Source of the DNA: Burkholderiales bacterium
Lineage (GTDB): Bacteria; Pseudomonadota; Gammaproteobacteria; Burkholderiales; Burkholderiaceae_C
Direction of reading: 5' to 3'
Length of the DNA: 16,953 nucleotides
Assembly (NCBI GenBank): GCA_011391855.1
Contig: JAABPT010000420.1
Location: 1-16,953 of the forward strand
Of this stretch, positions 1-8,982 are shown one piece after another (positions within the stretch are counted from its first letter, which is position 1; each line of letters opens with the position of its first letter). The position numbers were made by a program, and so were the translations under genes. Below the pieces are notes generated by a model. It was not told the DNA's origin and made no database searches. It was given only the letters and a program-made list of their open reading frames with translations.

Positions 1-133
1 CAGCTAGCATGCAGAGAAGCAGCACGGTGATCAAGCTGGAACATCCCCAGCGGCGCAAACAATTTGGAGTCATCGCGTTGCAGCGTAACGGTCGATCAGG
101 CGGCATCCAAGCTCTCAGAGCCCGGGACTTGCC

Positions 134-450
134 ATGGGCGAAGGCGATATCGCTCCGGGAAAGAATCGATTCTACGCGGGCCCGCTGCAGCTTGTACCCG
201 CACGCCGTCCTGTCGGCGCCTGTGGTGATGGCTCGCCTGGTGGGCAGATCGCGGTGCAGCCGGCCAACCAAGTGCCGGTCGCGATCTCGGGGCCGATGCA
301 GACGGCGACGATTGGGGCGACGCTCACGCTCGAGGCCAGCGCGAGCCACGATCCGGACGGCGAGACGCCGCGGTTCGGTTCGCGTGGCGGCTCAGCGCCG
401 CGCCGCACGATGCCAGCCCCAGCCTGAGCGACCCGGCGTCGCCGCGAAAG
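134..450 (+). pseudogene. Possible frameshifted remnant of a PKD/Ig-domain secreted protein
   Basis: In the frame starting at 134, a Cys/Gly stretch reminiscent of a lipoprotein box is followed, from about position 256, by NQVPVAISGP and then TIGATLTLEASASHDPDGE. That pattern is typical of the first strands of PKD/K-type Ig-like domains of bacterial surface lipoproteins. Continuity is then lost, but the expected next part of such a domain, a WRLSAAP segment followed by SLSDPASP, appears from 385 in a different frame. This is what a single indel between about 350 and 385 would produce. No good signal peptide is seen. The original length is unknown, and the match is by eye only. Chance similarity is possible, but two domain parts in the right order make a decayed gene the better reading. 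Confidence 0.35.
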
Positions 451-489
451 GGCTTCCTCCCGCTGCCGGCTTTGGCTGGTTCCTCCACA

Positions 490-640
490 AGCAGCATAGC
501 GACAACACGTTGTCCGCGTCGAACGTGGCCACCGGGCGCACCGAGCCAGTGTTCGACGCCAGTGCGCGCGTCGGCTATCTGACCGACGGCCACCTGGTCT
601 TCCAGGACCTTGGCGCCGTCCACCGCGTGCCGGTCGGGCC
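490..640 (+). pseudogene. Possible second protein remnant, unrecognised
   Basis: In a third plus-strand frame a stretch around 510-640 reads ASNVATGRTEPVFDASARV and then GYLTDGHLVFQDLGAVHRV. Its composition is normal for protein, unlike the Arg-rich text on either side in the same frame. The pattern is loosely like one blade of a beta-propeller or an extracellular repeat. It may belong to the same decayed gene as the PKD-like remnant just upstream after another frameshift. No family can be assigned. Confidence 0.2.
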
Positions 641-660
641 CTGGGCCCGGGCCGTCGCTG

Positions 661-681
661 CGGACCAGTGTTGCTGGTCCG
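661..681. repeat. Perfect 8-bp stem hairpin
   Basis: CGGACCAG (661-668) and CTGGTCCG (674-681) are exact inverted copies around the loop TGTTG. No T-tract follows in either direction, so it is not a standard intrinsic terminator. It sits about 90 bases upstream of the probable glycosyltransferase start. It could be a protein-binding site or a leftover of the decayed region. Confidence 0.4.
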
Positions 682-755
682 TTGACGGACGAAGACGCCG
701 CCACCCTCAGCTCGCAGGTTCAAGAGGCTCTGGGATACTGCCGCGCAGGGGTATC

Positions 756-761
756 TACAAT
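756..761 (+). promoter_or_regulatory. Candidate -10 element upstream of the glycosyltransferase
   Basis: TACAAT matches the sigma-70 -10 consensus at five of six positions. No good -35 hexamer is found 16-18 bases upstream. The predicted transcript start would fall next to the proposed GTG start at 769, which would make the mRNA nearly leaderless. Low to moderate confidence. Confidence 0.35.
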
Positions 762-768
762 TGAACTT

Positions 769-1898
769 GTGCTTCCCCTTCTCTTTGCCTTTGCCGTGTC
801 GCTGGCGGTCACCTTGATGGTGATCCGCTCGGCCAAGACCCATGGCCGTTTCTCGCTCGACCACGATTTGTCGGGCCCGCAGAAATTCCATTCCTTTGCA
901 GTTCCCCGCGTCGGCGGCATCGGTATCGTCGCGGGCTTGGCGTGCGCCTTGCCTGCGCTTTGGGCCATGAATCCAGCCGCCGGCAGAATTGCCGCCGGGC
1001 TGTTGCTGTGCGGCCTCCCTGCAGTTGGTGCTGGGTTGGTCGAAGACTTGACCAAGCGCGTCAGCCCCCGCTTGCGCCTGCTCGCCACGGCATTGTCCGC
1101 AGCGCTGACGGTTTGGTTTCTCGACGCGGCGATCACGCGCACGGACATCCCCGGGCTGGACTGGGTGGTGGGCTTCGGCCCCGGCGCGGCGCTGCTGACG
1201 GTGTTCGCGGTAGCCGGCATCGCCAACTCGGTCAACATCATCGACGGCTTCAACGGCCTGGCATCGATGTGCGTGGTCATCATGCTCGCCTCGGTAGCCT
1301 ACGTGGCCTTCCAGGTCGGCGACCCGGTCATCGGCACGCTGGCGCTGGCCGGCATCGGCGCGGTGCTGGGCTTTTTCGTCTGGAATTTCCCGGCCGGCCT
1401 GATTTTCCTGGGTGACGGCGGAGCCTACTTCCTGGGCTTCTTTGTGGCCGAGCTGTCGATCCTGCTGCTCGTGCGCAACCCCGAGGTGTCGCCGCTGTTC
1501 CCACTGCTGGTGTGCGTGTACCCGGTGTTCGAGACGCTGTTTTCCATCTACAGGCGGCGTTTCCTGCGCGCCGTGCCGCCCAGCATGCCGGACGGCATCC
1601 ACCTGCACTCGCTGATTTACCGCCGCGTGATGCGCTGGGCCGTCGGCGACAAGGGAGCCAAGGCGCTGACGCGGCGCAACTCGATGACCTCGCCCTATCT
1701 GTGGCTGCTGTGCATGTTCTCGGTGATACCGGCCACGTTGTTCTGGGACAACAGCCTGTTGATGGCCGTGTTCTTGGCGCTTTTCGGCTTCACCTATGTA
1801 GGTTTGTACTGGCGCATCGTGCGCTTCAAGGCGCCTCGGTGGATGCATCGGCCCGTGTCGCGGCCGATGCCGCTGCAGGAGAGGGATAATCGCTCGGC

Positions 1899-1902
<4 letters not shown>
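769..1902 (+). CDS. Family-4 glycosyl-1-phosphate transferase (MraY/WecA-like)
   Basis: Polytopic inner-membrane enzyme that would transfer a sugar-1-phosphate from a UDP-sugar to undecaprenyl phosphate, the first step in building a lipid-linked glycan. With the GTG start it is 377 residues. The family landmarks appear in order: PRVGG (46-50), an acidic loop LVEDL (90-94), NIIDGFNGL (156-164), LGDGGAYFLG (214-223) and the C-terminal cytoplasmic loop with DGIHLHSL (275-282), among about ten hydrophobic segments. The start is uncertain. The frame is open further upstream, but that stretch does not look like protein. The first in-frame ATG (817) would cut the first membrane helix, so GTG 769 is preferred. 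The sugar substrate and the glycan served (O-antigen, enterobacterial common antigen-like or exopolysaccharide) cannot be told. The stop overlaps the helicase ATG by four bases. Confidence 0.85.
1877..1885 (+). promoter_or_regulatory. Purine-rich ribosome-binding site of the helicase gene
   Basis: AGGAGAGGG lies inside the 3' end of the glycosyltransferase gene, 13 bases before the helicase ATG at 1899. The spacing is longer than usual. Together with the ATGA stop/start overlap it supports translation of the helicase from the same transcript. Confidence 0.45.
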
Positions 1903-3362
<1,460 letters not shown>

Positions 3363-3395
3363 GGGCTGGGCAACGGCACGGCGCTCGCGGCACCT

Positions 3396-4151
3396 TCAAG
3401 CCGCAAGCAGCGCAAACACCGCCGGCCAGCGGTCGGGCATCTGCACCGGCCGCGCCCTCCATGCGGCCACGCTGTCGGTGCGCGTCCAGCCGCCGGGCAG
3501 GGTGAGGCCGCAACTCACCGAAAGCCGCGTCGCCGGCGCCAGGCCAGCCAGCAGGGCTTGCAGCAGTGCGGCATTGCGGTAGGGCGTTTCGATCACGAGT
3601 TGTGTCTGCCCGAGCCGGCGCGACAGCGCCTCCAGCTCCCGGATGCGCGCCGTGCGCGCCGCCGCTTCCTGCGGCAGGTAGCCCACGAAGGCGAAGCTCT
3701 GGCCATTCAGGCCGCTGGCGGCCAGCGCCAGCAGCAGCGAACTGGCACCGGGCAGCGGCAGCACGGGCACGCCGGCCTGGTGGGCTTCGGCGACCAGCGC
3801 CGTGCCGGGATCGGCCACGGCGGGCAGGCCGGCTTCCGATATCAAGCCCAGGTCGTGGCCTTCCAGGGCCGGCTGGAGCAGGGCCCGCCAGGCTTCGGCG
3901 GGCACGGCCTCGCGGCTGCCCTTGCGCGGGCGCGGCAGTTCGGTGATCTGGATCGCCTGCAGCGGTAGCGCCAGCGGCGCCACCGCGTGCACCCGCTTCA
4001 GGAAAGCGCGCGCGCTGCGCGCGTCCTCGGCCACCCAGTGGCCCAGCCCGGCGGCGCGCTGGATCACGCCGTGCGGCAGCATGTCCTGCAACGGTGTCTC
4101 TTCGGTGCCCAGGTCCAGCGGTGCCGGCACCAGCAGCAGGATGCCGATCAT
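3396..4151 (-). CDS. SAM-dependent methyltransferase of the tetrapyrrole-methylase fold, RsmI-like paralogue
   Basis: A 251-residue protein starting at the ATG complementary to 4149-4151. The middle and C-terminal half resemble RsmI, which 2'-O-methylates C1402 of 16S rRNA. Visible segments are LISEAGLPAVADPG, LPLPGASSLLLALAASGL, FAFVGYLPQE and VIETPYRN. The N-terminus (GILLLVPAPLDLG) lacks the usual VATPIGNLxD motif of true RsmI, so this is probably a separate clade whose substrate may differ. No gene symbol is given for that reason. It lies 78 bases downstream of the maf/yceF gene on the same strand, with no terminator seen between, so the two may be co-transcribed. Confident for the fold, unsure of the substrate. 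Confidence 0.8.
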   Translation of the reverse strand: MIGILLLVPAPLDLGTEETPLQDMLPHGVIQRAAGLGHWVAEDARSARAFLKRVHAVAPLALPLQAIQITELPRPRKGSREAVPAEAWRALLQPALEGHDLGLISEAGLPAVADPGTALVAEAHQAGVPVLPLPGASSLLLALAASGLNGQSFAFVGYLPQEAAARTARIRELEALSRRLGQTQLVIETPYRNAALLQALLAGLAPATRLSVSCGLTLPGGWTRTDSVAAWRARPVQMPDRWPAVFALLAA

Positions 4152-4229
4152 GCCGGCCCGGCGTCGCTGCGGTGCAGGCGGCGCGGCACAGCGCGGTTCT
4201 TGTGTACGGGCAATTGGTCGCTCGGGCGT

Positions 4230-4826
4230 TCAGGCGCGCAGCACGTCGATGCCGGCGTCGCGCAGCATGCGGCAGGTGCGGATCAGCGGCAGGCCCACCA
4301 GCGCGGTGGGGTCGTCGCTCTCGATGCCTTCCAGCAGCGCGATGCCCAGCGTTTCGCACTTCGCGCTGCCGGCGCAGTCGTAAGGTTCTTCCAGGCGAAG
4401 GTAATGTTCGATCTCTTCAGCGTTCAGCGTGCGAAAGCGCACCGTCACGGGTGCCAGCGCCACTTCCTCGAAGCTGGTGTCGGTGCGCACTACCGCCACC
4501 GCGGTGTGGAACACGGCTTGCCGCCCGCTCAACTGCCGCAACTGCGCCACGGCGCGCTCGTGGCTGCCGGGTTTGCCCAGCGGCTGGCCGTCCAGGTCGG
4601 CCACCTGGTCCGAGCCGATCACCACCGCCTGCGGGTGCAGCGCCGCCACCGCACGCGCCTTGGCCAGCGCCAAGCGCTGCGCCAGCGCCGCCGGTGCCTC
4701 CCCGGGCAGCGGCGTTTCGTCGACCTGCGGCGCTTCCACCAGAAAGGGCAGGCGCAGGCGCTCCAGCAGTTCGCGCCGGTAGCGCGAGGTGGAGCCCAGG
4801 ATCAGGGGCGGAGGGAGGGTCGGCAT
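4230..4826 (-). CDS. yceF: Maf-family nucleotide pyrophosphatase, YceF type (7-methyl-GTP)
   Basis: A 198-residue cytoplasmic house-cleaning enzyme that hydrolyses non-canonical nucleoside triphosphates to monophosphates. Family features are GSTSRYRREL (11-20), VDETP (35-39), GSDQVADLDG (71-80), LGKPGS (83-88) and YDCAGSAKCE (149-158). The SDQV form rather than ADTVV, and the CAGS.K.E motif, point to the YceF subgroup, reported to prefer 7-methyl-GTP, rather than the YhdE dTTP/UTP subgroup. The frame is open to 5156, but family alignment places the start at ATG 4826, with ATG 4835 as an alternative; the extension would overlap yceD. It is divergent from yceD, the same arrangement as in E. coli. 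Confidence 0.9.
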   Translation of the reverse strand: MPTLPPPLILGSTSRYRRELLERLRLPFLVEAPQVDETPLPGEAPAALAQRLALAKARAVAALHPQAVVIGSDQVADLDGQPLGKPGSHERAVAQLRQLSGRQAVFHTAVAVVRTDTSFEEVALAPVTVRFRTLNAEEIEHYLRLEEPYDCAGSAKCETLGIALLEGIESDDPTALVGLPLIRTCRMLRDAGIDVLRA

Positions 4827-4889
4827 GGCCGTCATTGTCGTCGTGATCGCGGCCGCGAACGCCGCCATGTCATCGCCGCAGCGGGTGGC

Positions 4890-4895
4890 TACACT
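4890..4895 (+). promoter_or_regulatory. Candidate -10 element for yceD
   Basis: TACACT lies eight bases before the proposed yceD ATG in the divergent gap between yceF and yceD. No convincing -35 element is seen. If used, the transcript would be nearly leaderless. On the opposite strand a weak GACAAT (plus-strand 4834-4839) could serve yceF. Low confidence. Confidence 0.3.
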
Positions 4896-4902
4896 GACCT
4901 CC

Positions 4903-5478
4903 ATGAAGGAGCGCTTCGATCCTTGTGCCCTTGAGTTGCTGGCCTTCTGCCGCAGCGGCTCCACGCTGCAGGGCGCGTGGCCACAGGCCGGCATGGGCCG
5001 CCTGGCAGGCAGCCTGGCAGCGACGGCTGACGCGGACGTCGCCTGGTCGGCCAGCGGCCAGTGGCGCCAGGTGACGGGCGGCGAGGCCGAGATCTGGCTG
5101 CGCCTGGCCGCCAGCACCACGGTGCTGCTGGAATGCCAGCGCTGCTTGCAGCCCATGAGCCAGGCGCTGCAGATCGACCGCGCTTTCCGCTTCGTGCACG
5201 GCGAGGCTGAAGCGGCGCGGCTGGACGAAGAACTGGAAGACGACGTGCTGGAACTGCCGCCCCGGCTGGATCTGCAGGCCCTGGTGGAGGACGAGTTGAT
5301 CCTGGCCTTGCCGCTGGTGCCTCGGCACGAACGCTGCCCGGCACCCTTGCCGATGCCGGCCGGCGCCGAGGTGGCCGCGCCGGCGCCGCCCCATCCCTTT
5401 GCCGCGCTGGCGGCGCTGCGCCGTCGCGGGCCAGGCGGGCCTGAGAGTGGGCCCGACGACGGAACGGCTGGCGAATAA
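4903..5478 (+). CDS. yceD: YceD / DUF177 large-subunit rRNA accumulation protein
   Basis: A 191-residue protein of the DUF177 family, linked in E. coli and plants to accumulation of 23S rRNA. The signature is the ECQRCLQP motif (77-84, Cys78 and Cys81), then an acidic stretch (LDEELEDDVLELPP) and VEDELILALPLVPRHERC (128-145, Cys145). The three cysteines suggest a metal or structural site, but this is inference. The ATG at 4903 fits the family N-terminus; an in-frame ATG at 4867 would add 12 residues. It is followed directly by rpmF, the usual partner, whose own promoter appears just after the yceD stop. The last 40 residues are low-complexity Pro/Gly/Ala. Confidence 0.88.
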   Translation: MKERFDPCALELLAFCRSGSTLQGAWPQAGMGRLAGSLAATADADVAWSASGQWRQVTGGEAEIWLRLAASTTVLLECQRCLQPMSQALQIDRAFRFVHGEAEAARLDEELEDDVLELPPRLDLQALVEDELILALPLVPRHERCPAPLPMPAGAEVAAPAPPHPFAALAALRRRGPGGPESGPDDGTAGE

Positions 5479-5487
5479 GGCCGCTGC

Positions 5488-5496
5488 TGATATACT
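5488..5496 (+). promoter_or_regulatory. Extended -10 promoter for rpmF
   Basis: TGATATACT is an extended -10 element (TGn plus TATACT), which can work without a good -35. None is evident at the expected distance (CTGGCG around 5468). It begins ten bases after the yceD stop, giving a leader of about 135 bases before rpmF. It is the best promoter match in the window. Confidence 0.55.
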
Positions 5497-5508
5497 CACA
5501 GGCTTTTT

Positions 5509-5528
5509 GCGAAGGGGCTTTCCTTCGC
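5509..5528 (+). promoter_or_regulatory. Perfect hairpin in the rpmF leader
   Basis: GCGAAGG (5509-5515) and CCTTCGC (5522-5528) are exact inverted repeats around a six-base loop. They are preceded by five Ts and followed by only three, so this is a poor intrinsic terminator. It would lie very near the 5' end of the transcript from the extended -10 promoter. Possible roles are RNA stabilisation or regulation of the L32 operon; neither is shown. Confidence 0.5.
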
Positions 5529-5627
5529 TTTGCGCCCAGAGCGGCGCATTGTCTTCACCGCGTTTACCGCGACCCGCCGCGCGGCCCCGAACCGCATTGC
5601 TGCGCCAGGGCCCCAGGCGCCGCTTCC

Positions 5628-5633
5628 AGGAGA
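5628..5633 (+). promoter_or_regulatory. Strong ribosome-binding site of rpmF
   Basis: AGGAGA sits five bases before the ATG at 5639. It decides the start within a longer open frame that runs from 5399. Confidence 0.75.
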
Positions 5634-5638
5634 TTCTC

Positions 5639-5821
5639 ATGGCCGTCCAGCAGAACAAGAAGTCGCCGTCCAAGCGCGGCATGCACCGCTCCCACAATGC
5701 CGTGGCCGCCCCCGGCACGGCCGTGGAGTCGACCACCGGCGAGGTGCACCTGCGCCACCACATCAGCCCCACCGGCTTCTACCGCGGCCGCAAGGTCCTG
5801 AAGACCAAGGCCGACGCCTGA
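5639..5821 (+). CDS. rpmF: 50S ribosomal protein L32
   Basis: A 60-residue basic protein of the large ribosomal subunit. It begins MAVQQNKKSPSKRGMHRSH, the usual L32 N-terminus, and ends in a Lys/Arg-rich tail. It has no cysteine, so it is the zinc-free (C-minus) form usual in proteobacteria. The open frame extends upstream, but the Shine-Dalgarno sequence and family length fix the start at 5639. It sits between yceD and plsX as in E. coli, linking ribosome synthesis to lipid synthesis. Confidence 0.97.
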   Translation: MAVQQNKKSPSKRGMHRSHNAVAAPGTAVESTTGEVHLRHHISPTGFYRGRKVLKTKADA

Positions 5822-5908
5822 AGCCGGCACCGGCGCGGCCTTGCTGCCGGCGCCCCGCTGCCACTGGACCGTTGATCGCCTGACCTGCGCTGCTGCCCGC
5901 CAGCCGCC

Positions 5909-6997
5909 GTGACGCACGCCCCTGCCCCCGCACCGCTGACCCGCGTGCGCATCGCCGTGGACTGCATGGGTGGCGATCACGGGGCCGCCATCACGCTGCC
6001 AGCCTGCCGCGCCTTCCTGGACAAGCACCCACAAGCCGAACTGCTGCTCGTGGGCAGCGCCGCCGCGCTGGAGCCGGCGCGCGGCTGGCCGCGCTGCCGC
6101 ATCGTCGTTGCCACCGAGGTGGTGACCATGGACGACGCAGTGGAAACGGCGATGCGCCGCAAGCGCGACTCTTCCATGCGCGTGGCCATCTTGCAGCTCA
6201 AGGCCGCCGAGGGTCAGCTTCCGGCCGCCGACGCCTGCGTCTCGGCAGGCAACACCGGCGCGCTGATGGCACTGGCGCGCTTCCTGCTCAAGACGCTGGA
6301 AGGCATCGACCGGCCGGCCATCGCCACCGTGCTGCCCAACCGGCTGGACGGCTACACCACGGTGCTGGACCTGGGCGCCAATGTCGACTGCACGCCCGAA
6401 CACCTGCTGCAGTTCGCGGTGATGGGCAGCGCGCTGGTGGCAGCCGTGGACGGCAAGGCCGAACCGCTGGTGGGCCTGCTCAATATCGGCGAGGAAGCCA
6501 TCAAGGGCAGCGACACCATCAAGCGCGCCGGCGAACTGCTGCGCGCGGCAGGCGAGGGCGGCCACATCCGCTTTCACGGCAACGTGGAAGGCAACGACAT
6601 CTTCAAGGGCACGGTCGACATCGTCGTCTGCGACGGCTTCGTGGGCAACGTGATGCTCAAGACCAGCGAAGGCCTGGCCTCGATGCTGGCCGACTTCATC
6701 AAGCAGGAGTTCACGCGCGGCCCGTTCAGCAAGTTGGCGGCGCTCGTGGCGATGCCGGTGTTGAAGCGCTTCAAACTCCGCGTGGACCCGCGCCGCTACA
6801 ACGGTGCGGCGCTGCTGGGGCTGCGCGGGCTGGTCTTCAAGAGCCACGGCTCGGCCGACGCCTATGCCTTCGAGCAGGCGCTGGCACGGGCTTATGATGC
6901 GGCGCGCAACCGGCTCCTCGACCGCGTGCACGACCTCATCGGCCCCACCCTGCAGGCACTGCCGACGGCCGACGCCGCAGCGACACAAGCGGCATGA
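5909..6997 (+). CDS. plsX: Phosphate acyltransferase PlsX
   Basis: Converts long-chain acyl-ACP and phosphate to acyl-phosphate, the donor used by PlsY in phospholipid synthesis; a peripheral membrane enzyme. It is 362 residues from a GTG start, close to the 356 of E. coli. Landmarks are DCMGGDHG (18-25), SAGNTGALMALARFL, LDLGANVDC, NIGEEAIKGSDTIK, GNDIFKGTVDIVVCDGFVG and a C-terminal YNGAALLGLRGLVFKSHG. The first ATG lies inside the MGGDHG motif, so the start must be upstream; GTG 5909 is the best choice but has no clear ribosome-binding site. The stop overlaps the fabH ATG by four bases (ATGA). Confidence 0.95.
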   Translation: MTHAPAPAPLTRVRIAVDCMGGDHGAAITLPACRAFLDKHPQAELLLVGSAAALEPARGWPRCRIVVATEVVTMDDAVETAMRRKRDSSMRVAILQLKAAEGQLPAADACVSAGNTGALMALARFLLKTLEGIDRPAIATVLPNRLDGYTTVLDLGANVDCTPEHLLQFAVMGSALVAAVDGKAEPLVGLLNIGEEAIKGSDTIKRAGELLRAAGEGGHIRFHGNVEGNDIFKGTVDIVVCDGFVGNVMLKTSEGLASMLADFIKQEFTRGPFSKLAALVAMPVLKRFKLRVDPRRYNGAALLGLRGLVFKSHGSADAYAFEQALARAYDAARNRLLDRVHDLIGPTLQALPTADAAATQAA

Positions 6998-7992
6998 ACA
7001 CCACTGGCCCCCGCTATTCCCGCATCACCGGCACCGGCAGCCACCTGCCGCCGCGGCGCCTGACCAACGACGACATGGTGTCCATGTTGGTCGCGCGCGG
7101 GGTGGAGACCAGCGACGCCTGGATCGTGGAACGCACCGGCATCCGCGCCCGCCACTTCGCCGCCGACGGCGTGGCCTGCAGCGACCTGGCACTGGCCGCT
7201 TCGCGCGCCGCGCTGCAAGCCGCCGGCCGCCACGCCGAGGACGTGGACCTGATCATCGTTGCCACGTCCACGCCGGACATGGTGTTCCCGTCCACCGCCG
7301 CCATCCTGCAGCACAAGCTGGGCATTGCCGGGCCCAGCGGCTGCCCGGCCTTCGACCTGCAGGCCGTGTGCTCGGGCTTCGTCTATGCGTTGGCGGTGGC
7401 CGACGCGATGATCCGCGCCGGCGGCGCGAGCTGCGCGCTCATCGTGGGTGCCGAGATCTTCTCGCGCATCCTCGACTTCGACGACCGCACCACCTGCGTG
7501 CTTTTCGGCGACGGCGCCGGCGCCGTGGTGCTGGAAGCCAGCGGCGAACCCGGCATCCTGGCCAGCGACTTGCACGCCGACGGTCGCCACGTGGGCATTT
7601 TGTGCGTGCCGGGCACGGTGGCCGGCGGCCGCGTGTCGGGCGACCCGCTGCTGAAGATGGACGGCCCGGCGGTCTTCAAGCTGGCCGTGGGCGTGCTCGA
7701 CAGCGCCGCCCGCGCTGTGCTGGCCAAGGCCGGCCGCACCGAGGCCGACCTGGACTGGCTGATCCCGCACCAGGCCAATATCCGCATCATGCAAAGCACG
7801 GCGAAGAAGCTGAAGCTGGCGCCGGAAAAGCTCATCGTCACCGTCGACGAACACGGCAACACCTCGGCGGCCTCGGTGCCGCTGGCACTGGACGTGGCGG
7901 TGCGCAGCGGCCGCGTCCAGCGCGGTGACACGGTGATGCTCGAAGGCGTGGGCGGAGGCTTCACCTGGGGTGCCGTGCTCCTCGACTTCTGA
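6994..7992 (+). CDS. fabH: Beta-ketoacyl-ACP synthase III FabH
   Basis: Condenses acetyl-CoA with malonyl-ACP to start fatty-acid chains. It is 332 residues with a complete Cys-His-Asn triad: Cys126 in LQAVCSGFVYAL, His259 in IPHQANIRI and Asn289 in DEHGNTSAASVPLA. The glycine-rich GVGGGFTWG (318-326) near the end is typical. The ATG overlaps the plsX stop, suggesting translational coupling. A 51-base gap with no clear ribosome-binding site follows before fabD. Confidence 0.97.
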   Translation: MNTTGPRYSRITGTGSHLPPRRLTNDDMVSMLVARGVETSDAWIVERTGIRARHFAADGVACSDLALAASRAALQAAGRHAEDVDLIIVATSTPDMVFPSTAAILQHKLGIAGPSGCPAFDLQAVCSGFVYALAVADAMIRAGGASCALIVGAEIFSRILDFDDRTTCVLFGDGAGAVVLEASGEPGILASDLHADGRHVGILCVPGTVAGGRVSGDPLLKMDGPAVFKLAVGVLDSAARAVLAKAGRTEADLDWLIPHQANIRIMQSTAKKLKLAPEKLIVTVDEHGNTSAASVPLALDVAVRSGRVQRGDTVMLEGVGGGFTWGAVLLDF

Positions 7993-8043
7993 CCGGGCAC
8001 GCCGCACCGCGGTGCACTCCTGAACCCGTACCTTCCTCATCCG

Positions 8044-8982
8044 ATGACTGCATTTGCGTTTGTCTTTCCCGGCCAGGGTTCACAGTCCGTGGGCATGCTC
8101 GACGCCTGGGGCGACCACCCAGCCGTGCGCCAGACGCTGGCCGAGGCCTCGGCTGTGCTGGGCGAGGACATCGGCGCGCTCATCCACGGTGGCCCGAAGG
8201 AACTGCTCGAACTCACCACCAATACGCAGCCGGTGATGTTGACCGCGGCCATCGCCTGCTACAACGCCTGGCGCGCCGAAGGTGGCGCCGAGCCGGCGGC
8301 GGTGGCAGGGCACTCGCTGGGCGAATACAGCGCGCTGGTGGCCGCTGGCGCGCTGACGCTGGCCGACGCGCTGCCGCTGGTGCGCTTCCGCGCCCAGGCC
8401 ATGCAGCAGGCGGTGCCGGTGGGTGCCGGGGCGATGGCGGCGATTCTGGGGCTGGATGCGGCGGCCGTCAGCGAGGTCTGCACGAAGGTCGCGGCCGAGA
8501 CCGGCGAGGTTGTGGCGCCCGCGAATTTCAACGACCCGAAGCAAACCGTGATCGCCGGCAGCAAGGCCGGTGTCGACCACGCCTGTGAACAGCTCAAGAC
8601 CGCAGGCGCCAAGCGCGCGCTGCTGCTGGCGGTGTCGGCGCCGTTCCATTCCTCACTGATGCAGCCGGCCGCCGAAGCCTTGCGCGAACGGCTGAAGTCG
8701 GTGTCGATCCGTGCGCCGCACATCCCGGTGGTGAACAACATCGACGTCGCCGCGCCCAGCGACCCCGACGCCATCCGCGACGCGCTGTACCGGCAGGCCA
8801 GCGGCCCGGTGCGCTGGGTCGAGGTGGTGCACGCGCTGCGCGCGCGCGGCCTCACGCACGTGCTGGAATGTGGACCGGGCAAGGTGCTCGCGAGCCTGGT
8901 CAGGCGCATCGACAGCGAGATGCATGGAATGGCCGTGCACGACCCGGCCGGCCTGGCCGCAGCGAAGGAGATGCTGGCATGA
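8044..8982 (+). CDS. fabD: Malonyl-CoA:ACP transacylase FabD
   Basis: Transfers malonate from CoA to acyl carrier protein, supplying the extender unit. It is 312 residues, usual for the family. Motifs are FPGQGSQ (8-14), the nucleophile Ser91 in AGHSLGEYSAL, Arg116 in PLVRFRAQAM and the catalytic His202 in SAPFHSSLM. The C-terminus has LECGPGKVLASL (274-285). It is followed by fabG with a four-base ATGA overlap. Confidence 0.97.
   Translation: MTAFAFVFPGQGSQSVGMLDAWGDHPAVRQTLAEASAVLGEDIGALIHGGPKELLELTTNTQPVMLTAAIACYNAWRAEGGAEPAAVAGHSLGEYSALVAAGALTLADALPLVRFRAQAMQQAVPVGAGAMAAILGLDAAAVSEVCTKVAAETGEVVAPANFNDPKQTVIAGSKAGVDHACEQLKTAGAKRALLLAVSAPFHSSLMQPAAEALRERLKSVSIRAPHIPVVNNIDVAAPSDPDAIRDALYRQASGPVRWVEVVHALRARGLTHVLECGPGKVLASLVRRIDSEMHGMAVHDPAGLAAAKEMLA

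Larger units (their letters stand above)
1..768. other. Gene-poor left edge with no intact coding region
   Basis: No reading frame here gives a convincing complete protein. The open frames on both strands are rich in Arg, Pro and Ala, as expected of unselected frames in G+C-rich DNA. Short stretches that look like real protein occur in three different plus-strand frames (about 134-350, 385-450 and 490-640), which suggests a decayed gene or genes. A perfect 8-bp stem hairpin lies at 661-681 without a T-tract. The last bases hold the probable promoter of the downstream glycosyltransferase. The region may be the 3' edge of something that begins outside the window. Confidence 0.55.

Noticed and set aside
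4827..5156. A 110-residue N-terminal extension of the Maf/YceF protein
   Set aside because: The extension overlaps the yceD gene and has no family similarity; Maf proteins start a few residues before the STSxxR motif.
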